DNA of 64,000 nt, taken from Pseudoalteromonas piscicida (GTDB lineage Bacteria > Pseudomonadota > Gammaproteobacteria > Enterobacterales > Alteromonadaceae). This document shows, one piece after another, positions 29,743-40,516 of this stretch. Position 1 is the stretch's first letter, and every line of letters begins with the position of its first letter. The notes under the pieces are model-generated. The model saw nothing but the letters and a program-made list of their open reading frames with translations. It searched no databases and was not told the DNA's origin. The stretch spans positions 1,714,501-1,778,500 of the forward strand of contig NZ_CP011924.1 of assembly GCF_000238315.3 (NCBI RefSeq), written 5' to 3'. The position numbers and the translations under genes are program-made.

Positions 29743-29771
29743 TTTATACCATATATAAAGAATTAACTCAA
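29743..29771 (-). promoter_or_regulatory. Sigma-70 promoter of rpsB-tsf with GC-rich discriminator
   Basis: In the leftward direction: -35 TTGAGT (29766-29771), 17-bp spacer ending in TGG (extended -10), -10 TATAAA (29743-29748), then GCGCGCCGTC. The GC-rich discriminator after the -10 is typical of promoters repressed by ppGpp/DksA. Confidence 0.75.
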
Positions 29772-29828
29772 TCTTATGCGTAAAATTTGTGCATAATAAA
29801 TGTTCATCTAAATTGACTTGGAGTCTAA

Positions 29829-30620
29829 ATGAGTGCTGTGATCAAAACCCCTGAAGAAATCGAAAAAATGCGTGTTGCCGGGCGTTTAGCCGCGGAAGTA
29901 CTGGAAATGATCGAGCCGTATGTTAAGCCTGGGGTGACCACCGACGAATTAAACACCATTTGTCACAACTACATTGTTGATGAGCAAGGTGCTGTTCCTG
30001 CACCGCTAAATTATCACGGCTTTCCGAAGTCTATTTGTACCTCTGTTAACCACGTTATCTGTCACGGTATCCCAAACGATAAACCGCTAAAAGAGGGCGA
30101 CATTATCAATATCGACATCACTGTGATCAAAGATGGTTATCATGGTGATACGTCAAAAATGTTTTACGTCGGTACACCAACTATCCAAGGTAAGCGCTTA
30201 AGCGAAATCACGCAAGAGAGCCTGTACCTTGCGATAAAAATGGTAAAGCCGGGCGTGCGTTTGGGCGATATTGGCGCTGCAATTCAAAAGTATGCAGAAG
30301 GCTTTAACTACTCTATCGTGCGTGAATATTGTGGTCACGGCATTGGTAAAGAATTCCATGAAGAGCCACAAGTAATGCACTACGGCAAACCAGGCACTGG
30401 CGAGGTACTTAAAGCCGGTATGTGTTTAACTATCGAGCCTATGGTTAACGCAGGTAAGCGCCAATGTAAGCTACTAAAAGATGATTGGACTGTCGTTACC
30501 AAAGACCGTAGTCTTTCGGCGCAGTGGGAACACACGCTGCTTGTCACAGATAATGGCGTTGAGATTTTAACGCTCCGCAATGACGAAACGATAGACCGCG
30601 TGATTACGCATGCAGCTTAA
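29829..30620 (+). CDS. map: Methionine aminopeptidase, type I
   Basis: A 263-residue metalloenzyme removing the initiator methionine from nascent proteins. All five metal ligands can be placed: two Asp in INIDITVIKDGYHGDTSKMF, His in CGHGIGKEFHEEP, Glu in CLTIEPMVN, Glu in QWEHTLLVTDNG. TTGGAG precedes the ATG. It is divergent from rpsB, as in E. coli. Confidence 0.98.
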   Translation: MSAVIKTPEEIEKMRVAGRLAAEVLEMIEPYVKPGVTTDELNTICHNYIVDEQGAVPAPLNYHGFPKSICTSVNHVICHGIPNDKPLKEGDIINIDITVIKDGYHGDTSKMFYVGTPTIQGKRLSEITQESLYLAIKMVKPGVRLGDIGAAIQKYAEGFNYSIVREYCGHGIGKEFHEEPQVMHYGKPGTGEVLKAGMCLTIEPMVNAGKRQCKLLKDDWTVVTKDRSLSAQWEHTLLVTDNGVEILTLRNDETIDRVITHAA

Positions 30621-30640
30621 TTGCAAAAAGCATTAATCAA

Positions 30641-30666
30641 AGCCAGCCAGATTGCTGGCTTTTTTA
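30641..30666 (+). terminator. Intrinsic terminator after map
   Basis: AGCCAGC (30641-30647) pairs with GCTGGCT (30654-30660), 6-nt loop, then TTTTTATT. It lies 20 bp after the map stop, so glnD needs its own promoter in the 170 bp that follow; none is obvious by eye. Confidence 0.85.
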
Positions 30667-30836
30667 TTGCACAACTCACGCTACAGCGGTTACAACCCCC
30701 TTGTGTTTAGATATCAGTTACACGCGATGCTAGTTGCCCAATCCTTGACCCTTCACCTCCCCGTCACTCGCAATTCTTATTTATTTAGTGTAAAACAGGA
30801 CTCTACTGTTTTTGCGCGCATGACACAGGATCCTAA

Positions 30837-33455
30837 GTGGCATTACCGAACAAAGTGAAGACGCTTCTTGATGAAGCACAAGAACTTACCGATTACCGTG
30901 ATTGTCTTGCTTTTTTCTACAAATGGTTAAGCAATCAATTTGCCAAGCAACCCGTTAGAAATCTAATTAACTCTCGCGCTGAATTTATCGACCGATTGTT
31001 GATTAAACTGTTTAATGAAACTGGACTGGCGCATCAACCAGACTTGTCGTTAATCGCCATTGGTGGTTACGGCCGTGGTGAGTTACACCCGTTCTCTGAT
31101 ATCGATTTTTTGGTGCTGACCAAATCCGTTCCCTGTGAAAAAGTGACCAGCAGTTTAGAGCGTTTTGTCACTTATCTATGGGATTTAGGTCTAGATATCG
31201 GTCATAGCGTAAGAACCCATGAACAAGTCCTAGAACAAAAACAAAATGACGTTCACTTTGCCACAAGCCTGCTGGAAAGCCGCCTCATTTGTGGTAACCA
31301 TATTGAATATGAACACCTCAAACGGCATATCGTTGAAACCCCAATTTGGCAATCTAGTGACTTTTTTATCGCCAAGGTCAATGAGCAGAATATTCGCCAT
31401 AAAAAATGCCATGGTACCGCCTATAACCTTGAGCCTAATATTAAAGAAAACCCCGGTGGCCTGCGCGACCTGCAAACCATTTTTTGGGTCGCTAAAAAGC
31501 ACTTCCGCGCTGAAACTTTGGAAGAGTTAATCAATCACGGTTATTTGACCCATGAAGAATATCAAGAGCTGTTAGAGTGCATCGAAAACCTGTGGAACAT
31601 TCGCTTTGCGCTACATTTGGCCGCTGGTCGCAGTGAGAACCGCTTACTGTTTGACCATCAACCACATGCCGCAGAGCTCCTCGGTTTCGGCTCTGAAGGT
31701 AAAGCTTCAGTTGAGCGTATGATGAAACGCTTATTTAGGATCATGAGCCGAGTGCGCGAAATGAACCAGATGCTGCTCTCCTATTTCGAACAAAGTATTC
31801 TTCCTGAGCAGTTGGAACAAGAAGCCGTGCCTCTCGACAGAAACTTTGAGCGTATTGGCAATAAAATTCGCGTTAAGAATCCCTCGGTCTTTTTCCGTCG
31901 AGAGAATTTGTTTGTCCTCTTTGAACATATTGCAGACAACCCTAAAATCAATCAGATTGACCCAAGTACCATACGTACTATGCGCCAAGTCAGACGCCGT
32001 TTATTAGGCGATTTGCAAGATTACGCAGGCTGTCGTGACGCTTTTTTAAGGTTATTGAAACACCCTAATGGCATGGGGCGAGCGTTTACTCTGATGCATA
32101 AACACGGGATCATCGCCGCCTATTTACCGCAGTGGCGTAATATTTTTGGTCAAATGCAGTTCGATCTGTTTCACGCCTACACAGTGGATGAGCATACCCA
32201 TAAGCTTATCAATAACATCTACCGCTATTTCGATAAAGAGCATATTAGTGAATTCCCGATTTGTTCTGAAATTGTTGCCCGCATGGACAAGCCCGAGCTA
32301 CTTTACTTAGCGGGGATCTTTCACGATATTGCCAAAGGCCGAGGTGGCGACCATTCCGAGCTTGGCGCCGTTGACGCCATGGCATTTACCAAAATGCACG
32401 GCTTCACCGCATCCGACGCTAAATTAGTAGCTTGGCTGGTGCAAAATCACCTACTGATGTCTGTCACAGCCCAACGTAAAGATATTAATGACCCCGATGT
32501 TATTGCTGAATTTGCACAAAAAGTGAAAAACGAACGTCAGCTAGATTATCTCTATTGCTTAACGGTTGCCGACATTCGTGCCACCAACGACAACCTTTGG
32601 AACGACTGGAAAAACACCCTCTTACGCGAGCTATATCTACATACTCAACGGGCATTGCGCTTGGGCCTTGAAAACCCAATGGATATGCGCGATCAGATCC
32701 GTGATAAGAAGCGCCAAGCCAAGCAACGGCTGATTAATTTGGGCTACTTCGAAGAGTACATTGACCTTATTTGGTCACGCTTTAAGGCCAATTATTTTAC
32801 TGCCTTTAGTGAACAGCAGATCTCTTGGCATACTGAGCACTTATTACAGTCTGATGATTTAAGTCAGCCAAGCGTGATCGTCTCTGACAAGCCCATGCAT
32901 GGCGGGACGCAAGTATTCGTATACAGTCCTTATGAATCTGCGTTATTCGCCAAATTGGTCAGTGTAATTGGTTCTAAAAAAGCACAGATCCAGCATGCTC
33001 AGGTCATGACCACAAAAGATGGCTATGTTGTCTTTAGTTTTGTTATCTTAGAAGTGAATGGCGACCCACTCAGTACTGGCCGTGCAGCTGGGATCAGAAA
33101 AGGCTTGGAAACTTTACTGAAAGATCCAAAAAGAAAGATCCGGGTTAAGAAAAACCGCTCACAGAAGTTTAAAGACTTTAATATCAAACCTAAAATTATA
33201 CTGCGCCCGCATGCACGCGACGATCGCAGCCTAATTGAAATTCAGGCCATTGATATTCCGGGGTTACTGACTAAAATTGCTGAGGTATTTCAGGCCTATT
33301 CACTACATATTCATGCCGCGCGCATTACAACCGTCGGCGAACGCGCAGAAGACTTTTTCGTCGTCTCAAACAAAGATTACAAGGCACTAGATGAAGTACA
33401 AAAAGCTGAGCTTCATCGCGCCCTACTCAAAAAATTAAATGCAGAAACAGATTAA
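30837..33455 (+). CDS. glnD: Bifunctional uridylyltransferase/uridylyl-removing enzyme GlnD
   Basis: An 872-residue nitrogen sensor that uridylylates PII proteins when glutamine is low and removes the group when it is high. The nucleotidyltransferase motif is [19 protein letters not shown] (near residue 75-93). The HD hydrolase motif is [16 protein letters not shown] (near 495). Two C-terminal ACT domains (~695-770 and ~800-870) would bind glutamine. The start is GTG with CAGGA upstream. It is followed 10 bp later by dapD. Confidence 0.97.
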   Translation: MALPNKVKTLLDEAQELTDYRDCLAFFYKWLSNQFAKQPVRNLINSRAEFIDRLLIKLFNETGLAHQPDLSLIAIGGYGRGELHPFSDIDFLVLTKSVPCEKVTSSLERFVTYLWDLGLDIGHSVRTHEQVLEQKQNDVHFATSLLESRLICGNHIEYEHLKRHIVETPIWQSSDFFIAKVNEQNIRHKKCHGTAYNLEPNIKENPGGLRDLQTIFWVAKKHFRAETLEELINHGYLTHEEYQELLECIENLWNIRFALHLAAGRSENRLLFDHQPHAAELLGFGSEGKASVERMMKRLFRIMSRVREMNQMLLSYFEQSILPEQLEQEAVPLDRNFERIGNKIRVKNPSVFFRRENLFVLFEHIADNPKINQIDPSTIRTMRQVRRRLLGDLQDYAGCRDAFLRLLKHPNGMGRAFTLMHKHGIIAAYLPQWRNIFGQMQFDLFHAYTVDEHTHKLINNIYRYFDKEHISEFPICSEIVARMDKPELLYLAGIFHDIAKGRGGDHSELGAVDAMAFTKMHGFTASDAKLVAWLVQNHLLMSVTAQRKDINDPDVIAEFAQKVKNERQLDYLYCLTVADIRATNDNLWNDWKNTLLRELYLHTQRALRLGLENPMDMRDQIRDKKRQAKQRLINLGYFEEYIDLIWSRFKANYFTAFSEQQISWHTEHLLQSDDLSQPSVIVSDKPMHGGTQVFVYSPYESALFAKLVSVIGSKKAQIQHAQVMTTKDGYVVFSFVILEVNGDPLSTGRAAGIRKGLETLLKDPKRKIRVKKNRSQKFKDFNIKPKIILRPHARDDRSLIEIQAIDIPGLLTKIAEVFQAYSLHIHAARITTVGERAEDFFVVSNKDYKALDEVQKAELHRALLKKLNAETD

Positions 33456-33465
33456 CGAGGAATTT

Positions 33466-34293
33466 ATGTCTGATTTAAAAACGACTATTGAAACCGCGTG
33501 GGAAAACCGCGATACCATTACCCCAACAGCAGTATCAGACGAAGTAAAACAAGCAATTGTCAATGCATTGGAAATGCTAGATTCAGGTGCAGCGCGTGTT
33601 GCTGAAAAAATTAGTGGTGAGTGGGTTGTACATCAATGGTTGAAAAAGGCGGTACTCCTGTCTTTTAGAATTCGTGACAACCAACCAATGAGCGATGGCG
33701 TTAACCAGTTTTACGACAAAGTACCATTAAAATTCTCAGACTATACGCCAGAGCAGTTCCAACAAGGGGGTATGCGCGTAGTACCAAACGCGGTAGCGCG
33801 TCAGGGCAGCTTTGTCGGTAAGAACGTGGTCCTAATGCCGTCTTACGTTAATATTGGTGCTTACGTCGACGAAGGCACTATGGTAGACACTTGGGCAACC
33901 GTGGGCTCGTGTGCACAGATCGGTAAAAACGTACACCTATCTGGCGGTGTAGGCATTGGCGGCGTATTAGAGCCGCTACAAGCCAATCCAACGATTATTG
34001 AAGATAACTGTTTCATCGGCGCACGTTCTGAAATCGTAGAAGGTGTGATTGTTGAAGAAGGTGCGGTTATCTCCATGGGTGTCTATATTTCACAAAGTAC
34101 TCGTATTTACGACCGTGAAACAGGCGAAACCCATTATGGTCGCGTACCAGCCGGTGCGGTGGTAGTACCAGGTTCACTACCAAGCAAAGATGGCTCTCAT
34201 AGCCTGTATGCAGCAATTATTGTGAAAAGAGTAGATCAGCAAACCCGCGAAAAAGTTGGGATCAATGCACTACTTCGCTCGCTAGACGACTAA
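33466..34293 (+). CDS. dapD: Tetrahydrodipicolinate N-succinyltransferase
   Basis: A 275-residue left-handed beta-helix acyltransferase of the succinylase branch of lysine/diaminopimelate synthesis. Hexapeptide repeats occur at ~105-215 ([35 protein letters not shown]). I chose ATG 33466, with CGAGGAA upstream; a reading from 33439 overlaps glnD and adds nine residues. The map-glnD-dapD order equals E. coli. Confidence 0.97.
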   Translation: MSDLKTTIETAWENRDTITPTAVSDEVKQAIVNALEMLDSGAARVAEKISGEWVVHQWLKKAVLLSFRIRDNQPMSDGVNQFYDKVPLKFSDYTPEQFQQGGMRVVPNAVARQGSFVGKNVVLMPSYVNIGAYVDEGTMVDTWATVGSCAQIGKNVHLSGGVGIGGVLEPLQANPTIIEDNCFIGARSEIVEGVIVEEGAVISMGVYISQSTRIYDRETGETHYGRVPAGAVVVPGSLPSKDGSHSLYAAIIVKRVDQQTREKVGINALLRSLDD

Positions 34294-34312
34294 ATATCAC
34301 GATAGTTTCACA

Positions 34313-34336
34313 AAGGGAGCTTTCTGCTCCCTTTTT
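34313..34336 (+). terminator. Intrinsic terminator after dapD
   Basis: AAGGGAGC (34313-34320) pairs with GCTCCCTT (34326-34333), 5-nt loop, then more T. It lies 7 bp before the end of the convergent TonB-dependent receptor gene. Confidence 0.85.
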
Positions 34337-34342
34337 CATGTA

Positions 34343-36397
34343 TTACCAGCGGTAGTCCAGTGAAACCAGAATGTTTCTTGGTCTTCCTGGAAAGTACCTT
34401 TCACCACTAAATGAAGTGTAATCGGCACGCTCAGCATAACGTTCGTCGGTTAGGTTTTTCACTCTCATCGTCAACGCCAAATGCGGATTTACCTGCCACT
34501 TTCCTCGTAAGCTCAGCAAGTCGTGACCAGAATAACGATGAAGATTTTCGGGGTCAGTAAAATACTCTCCTACATGATGCCAAGCCAAAGACCAACTGAG
34601 ATTATCCAGTGCTTGCCAGCGTAATTGGGCGTTAATGACGTTCCTTGGTGCTGAATCTAGATCGTTGCCGTTAATATTGATGCCACCAAGAATATTATCT
34701 TGTTCATAGGTATGTTTGGCACGCGTTGCGGCGAGATCTAGTTGCCAATGTGCTGAAAATGAATAACTCAGCTCCAACTCCACACCTCGGTGTCTTGAGC
34801 GACCATCGTTGATATAGAAAAAGTCACTATCTCGGAAGATCAAATTTTCTTTTTCCATGTCATAAATCGCGACCTGATAGTCAAGACTATCTGCACTCCC
34901 CTTTAGGCCAAGTTCGATATTGTCCGCCTTTTCTTCCTCTAGCGATGCTTTTAGCTGCGCTCGCTGCAATTGGTAAAGCTCAGCAGTTTGTGGTGCGCGA
35001 TAGCCTTGAGACACGTTAGCATAGGCAATATGCCGCTCAGTAAACGCATAGCTTAGGCCAAATTTTGGTGAAAAATAAGCAAAGCTATCTTTGCCACTGG
35101 CTGGGCGACTATAACGGCATCCTCCCATTGCACACACCGAACCATCTTCTTTGGTACGCCCAGTAGGCAAAAAGTTGCGATAATCGTATTTCATTGACTC
35201 AAAACGACCGCCCAGTTCAACTAACCAGTTACCCTGTCGCCAACTGAGATTTGCAAAAGGCGCGAGTTGCCTTGCATCTACCTCATAGTCGTAGTGTTTT
35301 CCTGTGGGAATAGTCGAGTGTAAAAATGCAGAGCCTTCAGTCGGCGTAGGCTGATACTGCAACATTTCGCCTTGGGTATATTCCGCATCCATTCCCCAAT
35401 CTAGTTGTATTGAGTCACTTAATTCAGTGTGTATAAGCGTTTGCAGCCCCACACCAGTTTGACCATTTTCTTCAAACGGCTTACCCGGCAAGAAATGCTT
35501 AACAAATTCCATCTCTTGCCAGCGGACATAAGGTTTTATCACTACGGTGTTGCTATCATCAACGTGCCCGGTTATTTCTGTCCAAGCTCTAAATGACTCT
35601 GCCTTTCTATATGCTTCAGGGTTTTCGTTTTGCTTTGCCAATTGCTTATTTTTATAGCTGTCCACTCCTGTTACATAACCCGCAGTTTGCTGATCTAAGT
35701 GGGTGTATGTCATTCCAGATACGACACCAATCTTCTCACCTTCATATTGGTGTTTGACGCTTAACTTTTGTTGCTCAACGCTTTCATCGTCACGATAACC
35801 CGAATCTTTTGTAAGGGTTAACGCTGCGCCCAAGCCAAGGGCTTTATCGCCAGCTTGTATCCGAGTTCGGCTATAACCATAGGAGCCGATATCTAATGCA
35901 ATCCTAGGTGTCTTTTGAATGCTGTTTGAAGTAATCACATTAACCACTCCATGCACCGCATTAGAGCCATATAATACGCTGTTTGGCCCTTTTAGCACTT
36001 CTATACGCTCAGCCGCTTCAAAGTGCGATTCAAAGAGTTCATTGATATTACAAAAGCCTGCGGCTCTGAGTGCAATACCATCTTCCGCCATTAAAATGCC
36101 GCCACATGCGCCTGCACCAGAGAGCACTTGAGAACGCAACGCAGGCAGATACTCTTGACCATTACCATGCTGTATATTTGCGCCAGCAACGAGCCTCAAC
36201 GCCTTTTCGATATGTGTGACGCCTATGTCATCTAATTGAGCTTCTGTGAGCGAAGAGAGGCTTACAGGGCGCTCTCCTGCCGTCTCAGCCAATCTGGATG
36301 CCGTAGTAGTGATGATTTCAAATTCGTTGTTCTCTGTCGCTTCGCTAAGTTGTGGTGCAAGGGCACAACTTGCAAAGACCAACACCATTTTTTTCAT
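34343..36397 (-). CDS. TonB-dependent outer-membrane receptor
   Basis: A 684-residue receptor with a signal peptide at ~1-20. A TonB-box-like stretch follows (FEIITTTASR), then a plug domain (about 30-150; AERIEVLKGPNSVLYGSNAVHGVVNVI) and a 22-strand barrel ending in an aromatic residue (SLDYRW). The plug has a close Cys pair in the loop (GACGG...GFCN), as does the barrel (CAMGGCRY). I chose ATG 36397 (MKKMVLVFASCA); an in-frame start at 36472 would run through the pdxJ terminator. The ligand is unknown. No Fur box, transporter or biosynthetic gene lies beside it. It is convergent with dapD. Confidence 0.9.
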   Translation of the reverse strand: MKKMVLVFASCALAPQLSEATENNEFEIITTTASRLAETAGERPVSLSSLTEAQLDDIGVTHIEKALRLVAGANIQHGNGQEYLPALRSQVLSGAGACGGILMAEDGIALRAAGFCNINELFESHFEAAERIEVLKGPNSVLYGSNAVHGVVNVITSNSIQKTPRIALDIGSYGYSRTRIQAGDKALGLGAALTLTKDSGYRDDESVEQQKLSVKHQYEGEKIGVVSGMTYTHLDQQTAGYVTGVDSYKNKQLAKQNENPEAYRKAESFRAWTEITGHVDDSNTVVIKPYVRWQEMEFVKHFLPGKPFEENGQTGVGLQTLIHTELSDSIQLDWGMDAEYTQGEMLQYQPTPTEGSAFLHSTIPTGKHYDYEVDARQLAPFANLSWRQGNWLVELGGRFESMKYDYRNFLPTGRTKEDGSVCAMGGCRYSRPASGKDSFAYFSPKFGLSYAFTERHIAYANVSQGYRAPQTAELYQLQRAQLKASLEEEKADNIELGLKGSADSLDYQVAIYDMEKENLIFRDSDFFYINDGRSRHRGVELELSYSFSAHWQLDLAATRAKHTYEQDNILGGININGNDLDSAPRNVINAQLRWQALDNLSWSLAWHHVGEYFTDPENLHRYSGHDLLSLRGKWQVNPHLALTMRVKNLTDERYAERADYTSFSGERYFPGRPRNILVSLDYRW

Positions 36398-36431
36398 TTT
36401 GATACCAATTGTATTAGCCTGATTACAAGGC

Positions 36432-36457
36432 AAAAAGAAAGGGCTGCACAGCCCTTT
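36432..36457 (-). terminator. Intrinsic terminator after pdxJ
   Basis: AAAGGGCT (36438-36445) pairs with AGCCCTTT (36450-36457), 4-nt loop, with CTTTTTG following in the leftward direction. It closes the rpoE-pdxJ gene block and lies just upstream of the receptor gene. Confidence 0.82.
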
Positions 36458-36478
36458 CTTTTCCTTTACCACTAAGCG

Positions 36479-37213
36479 TTATGCTTGTCTCGCCTCTAAC
36501 ATCAAACGCTTCATATCTCGTACTGCCTTTTCCAGTCCATCAATTGCCGCTCGAGCAACAATGGCATGACCAATGTTCAGTTCGTAGATTTCTGGCATTT
36601 GTGCAATCGGTTTAACATTATGATAATGCAAACCATGGCCAGCGTTGACAATAAGACCTAGGCCATAAGCATACTGAACGCCTTCACGAATGCGTTCAAG
36701 CTCAGCGGTCATTTCGGTGTCGTTCTCAGCATCAGCATAAGCACCGGTGTGGATCTCAATGTAAGGCGCACCGGTTTGCTTTGCAGCATCTAGCTGCTTT
36801 TTATCCGCGTCGATGAACAAGCTTACTTTGATACCTGCATCAGCTAGACGCTGAGTTGCCGCTGTGATCCTATCTAGATTACCCGCAACGTCTAAGCCAC
36901 CTTCCGTGGTTAATTCTTCGCGCTTTTCTGGCACTAGGCAAACATATTCAGGTTTAACTTCGCAAGCGATGTCGAGCATTTCGTCAGTTACTGCGATTTC
37001 TAGATTCATACGTGTTTGGATGGTTTTTGCCATCACGTAAACATCGCGATCTTGAATATGGCGACGATCTTCGCGTAAGTGAATAGTAATGCCGTCGGCA
37101 CCTGCGTGCTCAGCTACTGCAGCTGCATGTGCTGGATCAGGATAGCTAGTGCCACGCGCCTGACGAAGCGTTGCAATATGGTCTACGTTGACGCCAAGTA
37201 AAATATCTTTCAT
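36479..37213 (-). CDS. pdxJ: Pyridoxine 5'-phosphate synthase
   Basis: A 244-residue TIM-barrel enzyme joining 1-deoxyxylulose 5-phosphate and aminoacetone phosphate to make pyridoxine phosphate. N-terminal motif: [22 protein letters not shown]; conserved [20 protein letters not shown] and the late [19 protein letters not shown] precedes the ATG. It follows recO as in E. coli; acpS, which usually comes next, is absent from this position. Confidence 0.98.
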   Translation of the reverse strand: MKDILLGVNVDHIATLRQARGTSYPDPAHAAAVAEHAGADGITIHLREDRRHIQDRDVYVMAKTIQTRMNLEIAVTDEMLDIACEVKPEYVCLVPEKREELTTEGGLDVAGNLDRITAATQRLADAGIKVSLFIDADKKQLDAAKQTGAPYIEIHTGAYADAENDTEMTAELERIREGVQYAYGLGLIVNAGHGLHYHNVKPIAQMPEIYELNIGHAIVARAAIDGLEKAVRDMKRLMLEARQA

Positions 37214-37267
37214 CGTTTATCCCTTGATAATATGACGTAGCAAGTGGATTACCCACTTATTACCGCG

Positions 37268-37307
37268 ATACCAATTTACCGATTTATACTTTTGATTAAA
37301 TTGGTAT
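37268..37307 (-). repeat. Inverted repeat at the recO stop codon
   Basis: ATACCAATTTA (37268-37278) and TAAATTGGTAT (37297-37307) form an 11-bp perfect inverted repeat; the right arm ends at the first base of the recO stop codon. It may act as a T-tract-less terminator or mRNA-end stabiliser. A related half (ATACCAATTGTAT) occurs near 36402-36414 upstream of the receptor gene, so it may be a short dispersed motif. Confidence 0.5.
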
Positions 37308-37999
37308 TATTTCTTTGAAATAAATAGTTCTCTACTTTTCAGCCCTTGCTTACCAACCAGCGGTGCCATTAATTTTCGTGTTAATAGCTTAGCCGCCTTT
37401 CTCACGGCAAGGTCTTGGAAATCTTGATTGGCAATGGCCAATAACATACTGCCCGGTATCGTATCAGGTTCACGACCGACTGCAATAAAACCGTACTCAG
37501 ATACGTACTTATACGCGGCTTTTGGCCGCACTGGATTACCTTCTGCGTCAAACTCCAGTTCCACCCCGAAACCCAATTCACCCAACAATTGCAACTCAAA
37601 ACTGCGTAAGATAGGTTCCACATCTTCATCTTGGGCCAAACGCATTAAATGTAGTTGATAGAGCGCAAAGATCTGCTCTAGCGGTTCGTTGGTGGGTACC
37701 ACGCGTTGTGTTAGCTCATTGAGATACAAGCCACAATATAACTGCCGCCCAACGAGTTGGATTTGGTTGTCTGTGGGCTCAAAACGGTTTACGTATTTAA
37801 AGTCGTATTTGCCTGCATATTGCAGTAAAAGTAATGAAAATGGCCGCAACTGGGCATTATGTTTGAGGGATTGCTTGCCCTTTACTCGGGCAAGCATTTT
37901 GAGTTGTCCAACGCCTTCGACCAGTACGTCAAGCAGTACCTGAGAATCGCTATAAGGTCTGCGATGTAACAGATAGGCCTGTCGAAAGTCGCTATCCAA
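37307..37999 (-). CDS. recO: DNA repair protein RecO
   Basis: A 230-residue recombination mediator that anneals DNA and loads RecA with RecR. It has the N-terminal OB-fold (QAYLLHRRPYSDSQVLLDVLVEGVG) and an alpha-helical C-terminal part; the zinc-binding Cys set of some RecO proteins is not evident. The start codon is TTG, directly after the era stop, with GGAGAAG upstream. Confidence 0.93.
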   Translation of the reverse strand: MDSDFRQAYLLHRRPYSDSQVLLDVLVEGVGQLKMLARVKGKQSLKHNAQLRPFSLLLLQYAGKYDFKYVNRFEPTDNQIQLVGRQLYCGLYLNELTQRVVPTNEPLEQIFALYQLHLMRLAQDEDVEPILRSFELQLLGELGFGVELEFDAEGNPVRPKAAYKYVSEYGFIAVGREPDTIPGSMLLAIANQDFQDLAVRKAAKLLTRKLMAPLVGKQGLKSRELFISKK

Positions 38000-38899
38000 T
38001 CAGTCTTCTCCGTACCCTAAGCTACGAAGAGCACGTTCGTCGTCTGCCCAGCCAGATTTCACTTTAACCCAGCATTCGAGATAGACTTTGTTGTCTAGCA
38101 TGTTTTCAAGATCTTTACGCGCTTCGCGACCGATCACTTTGAGCTTTTCGCCTTTGTTGCCGATCACCATGCGTTTTTGCGATTCGCGCTCAACAAGGAT
38201 CAACGCGTTTATCTGCCAAACGCCGTTGTCTTGCCACTTAAACTGTTCGATCTCAACCGTCACCGAGTACGGTAGCTCATCGCCCATAAAGCGCATCAGC
38301 TTTTCACGCACGATCTCTGCCGCCATAAAACGCATTGAGCGATCGGTAACGTAATCTTCAGGGAAATAGAATTCACATGCAGGTAAACGCTTGTGCACTT
38401 CTTCTCTGATCATATCAACGTTCTTACCTTGCTTCGCAGAGATAGGTACGATCCCGATAAAATCACCCTGTTCACTCAACCACTGAATATGTGGCATCAA
38501 CAAGTCTTTATCTTTTACCTGATCGGTTTTATTCATCACCACCAAGATAGGACGACCGCTGTCTTTAACTTTAGCCAGTACCATTTCGTCATCAGGCGTC
38601 CAATGCGTCCCTTCTACGACAAAAATAACCAGTTCAACATCGCCGATTGAGCTTGATGCTGCTCGGTTCATTAAGCGGTTAATTGCACGCTTTTCTTCAA
38701 TATGAAGTCCTGGCGTATCAACGTACACCGCTTGATAGTTACCCTCAGTATGGATCCCCATGATGCGGTGACGAGTGGTTTGTGGTTTACGCGAGGTAAT
38801 ACTTACCTTTTGCTCTACCAATTTATTTAATAGTGTCGATTTACCTACGTTAGGTCTACCGACAATGGCAATCATGCCGCAATGTGTATCAAGCGTCAT
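38000..38899 (-). CDS. era: GTPase Era
   Basis: A 299-residue essential GTPase for 16S rRNA maturation and 30S assembly. The G1 motif is [15 protein letters not shown]3 is DTPGLH and G4 is NKTD; the C-terminal KH domain ([25 protein letters not shown] region) binds the 3' end of 16S rRNA. It overlaps the rnc stop by 11 bp. Confidence 0.98.
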   Translation of the reverse strand: MTLDTHCGMIAIVGRPNVGKSTLLNKLVEQKVSITSRKPQTTRHRIMGIHTEGNYQAVYVDTPGLHIEEKRAINRLMNRAASSSIGDVELVIFVVEGTHWTPDDEMVLAKVKDSGRPILVVMNKTDQVKDKDLLMPHIQWLSEQGDFIGIVPISAKQGKNVDMIREEVHKRLPACEFYFPEDYVTDRSMRFMAAEIVREKLMRFMGDELPYSVTVEIEQFKWQDNGVWQINALILVERESQKRMVIGNKGEKLKVIGREARKDLENMLDNKVYLECWVKVKSGWADDERALRSLGYGED

Positions 38900-39566
38900 T
38901 CTTTAATATCTTAAGCGCTTTTTCGGCAGCTTTTTGCTCAGCTTTACGTCGCGAGCTGCCTACTGAAATTATACTTTCCATCCCTTCCACTATACATTCG
39001 ACCGTGAATGTTTGGTTGTGAGCTTGCCCTTTGGTATCTATTACAGTGTAGCCCGGTAAAGGTAATTTTCGAGCTTGTAGATACTCCTGCAGCAGCGTCT
39101 TCGGGTCTTTTTGGTTATGACCAGGTGAAATCGCAGTTAAGCGTGATTCGTACCAACTTAGTACCAAATCTCTACACACGTCGATGTCAGAGTCTAAGAA
39201 AACGGCACCAATAATGGCTTCTACTGCATCTGCGAGTGTTGACTCACGGCGAAACCCGCCGCTCTTCAGCTCACCTGGACCTAGGCGCAGATAATCACCC
39301 AGCGCGAATTCCACACCGAATTCGGCCAGCGTTTGACCACGCACTAACGTTGAGCGCATGCGGCTTAAATCACCTTCACGCGCTTTTGGAAACTTGTGAT
39401 ACAAAGCATTTGCAATCACAAAGCTTAAAATAGAGTCGCCCAAAAATTCGAGACGCTCGTTGTGCTGGCCTTTGTGACTGCGATGCGTCAAAGCCTGCTC
39501 AAGCAGCGCCTTATCAGAGAAGTTGTACCCTATTTTATTATAAAGTTCTTCTACGTTTCTTTTCAT
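38889..39566 (-). CDS. rnc: Ribonuclease III
   Basis: A 225-residue double-strand-specific RNase that processes rRNA precursors and mRNAs. The catalytic signature [20 protein letters not shown] is intact; a double-stranded-RNA-binding domain occupies ~155-225. It lies 2 bp after lepB and overlaps era, the standard arrangement. Confidence 0.98.
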   Translation of the reverse strand: MKRNVEELYNKIGYNFSDKALLEQALTHRSHKGQHNERLEFLGDSILSFVIANALYHKFPKAREGDLSRMRSTLVRGQTLAEFGVEFALGDYLRLGPGELKSGGFRRESTLADAVEAIIGAVFLDSDIDVCRDLVLSWYESRLTAISPGHNQKDPKTLLQEYLQARKLPLPGYTVIDTKGQAHNQTFTVECIVEGMESIISVGSSRRKAEQKAAEKALKILKNDA

Positions 39567-39568
39567 TT

Positions 39569-40504
39569 TTACTGAATACTACCTAGGCGTTCAAAACGAA
39601 CACCAGTTGGAACCCACCCTGGCAAAATGCTGTCTGGGCCATTATCAAAATCAAAACTTAACCAAATAAATACCGCTCTTCCAACCAAGTTTTCATCAGG
39701 TACAAAACCCCACATACGACTATCTTGGCTGTTATTACGGTTATCACCCATCGCAAAATAACTTCCCTCTGGTACTACCCACTCATCGCGGCGAGTACCT
39801 GGTTGTTGATAGTAGCGATCTGTTAACTCTAACACTTCAGGATTAATTAAAATATCATGTTCTACGTTTGGCAAATGCTCGGTTAGACGCACTAACTGCA
39901 TTGGGCCTTGCGTAAACTCGTCACGATTTACAATATCTACATCAATCTTATTATATTCGCCACACGTCAACCCGTTTGCTTCGCTCTGCCCGTCTTCACA
40001 CTTAGGTTTAATGTAAAGCTGACGATTGCGATAAACAATGTGGTCGCCCGGTAAACCAACAATACGTTTGATGAAATCAATACGCTCGTCTAGCGGAAAC
40101 TTGAACACCGCAATATCACCACGCTCAGGTGTACCCGTTTCAACAATTTTGCTACGCCACACGGGGTCTTTAATCCCATAAGCATATTTTTCCACTAGAA
40201 TAAAATCGCCATCCAATAAGGTTGGCATCATTGAGCCTGATGGAATTTGAAACGGTTCAAAAATAAACGAACGGAAAATCGTGATCGCGGCAATCATAGG
40301 AAAAATTGATTTCGCGTTTTCAACAATGGCAGGTTCAGGTGCGATTTCCGCAATGATGTCGGCATCCAACTGAGTGTCAGACGCACCTTGCGCAATAGCA
40401 AGCCTAGCTTGTCTTTTTGGTGCATACACCAAATGATCGATCAACCAAATAAGGCCTGAACCGACCGTGAGTAGCACCAATAAAATTGAAAAATAACCTG
40501 CCAT
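39569..40504 (-). CDS. lepB: Signal peptidase I
   Basis: A 311-residue inner-membrane protease cutting signal peptides in the periplasm. Two N-terminal membrane helices ([20 protein letters not shown] and a segment at ~67-82) are followed by the catalytic Ser in [15 protein letters not shown] and the general-base Lys in [12 protein letters not shown]. Box E is [14 protein letters not shown]. It lies 12 bp after lepA. Confidence 0.98.
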   Translation of the reverse strand: MAGYFSILLVLLTVGSGLIWLIDHLVYAPKRQARLAIAQGASDTQLDADIIAEIAPEPAIVENAKSIFPMIAAITIFRSFIFEPFQIPSGSMMPTLLDGDFILVEKYAYGIKDPVWRSKIVETGTPERGDIAVFKFPLDERIDFIKRIVGLPGDHIVYRNRQLYIKPKCEDGQSEANGLTCGEYNKIDVDIVNRDEFTQGPMQLVRLTEHLPNVEHDILINPEVLELTDRYYQQPGTRRDEWVVPEGSYFAMGDNRNNSQDSRMWGFVPDENLVGRAVFIWLSFDFDNGPDSILPGWVPTGVRFERLGSIQ

Positions 40505-40516
40505 TTGTATTTCCTG

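Noticed and set aside
30652..30858. 68-codon frame between map and glnD
   Set aside because: It begins inside the map terminator and overlaps the glnD start; composition does not look coding.
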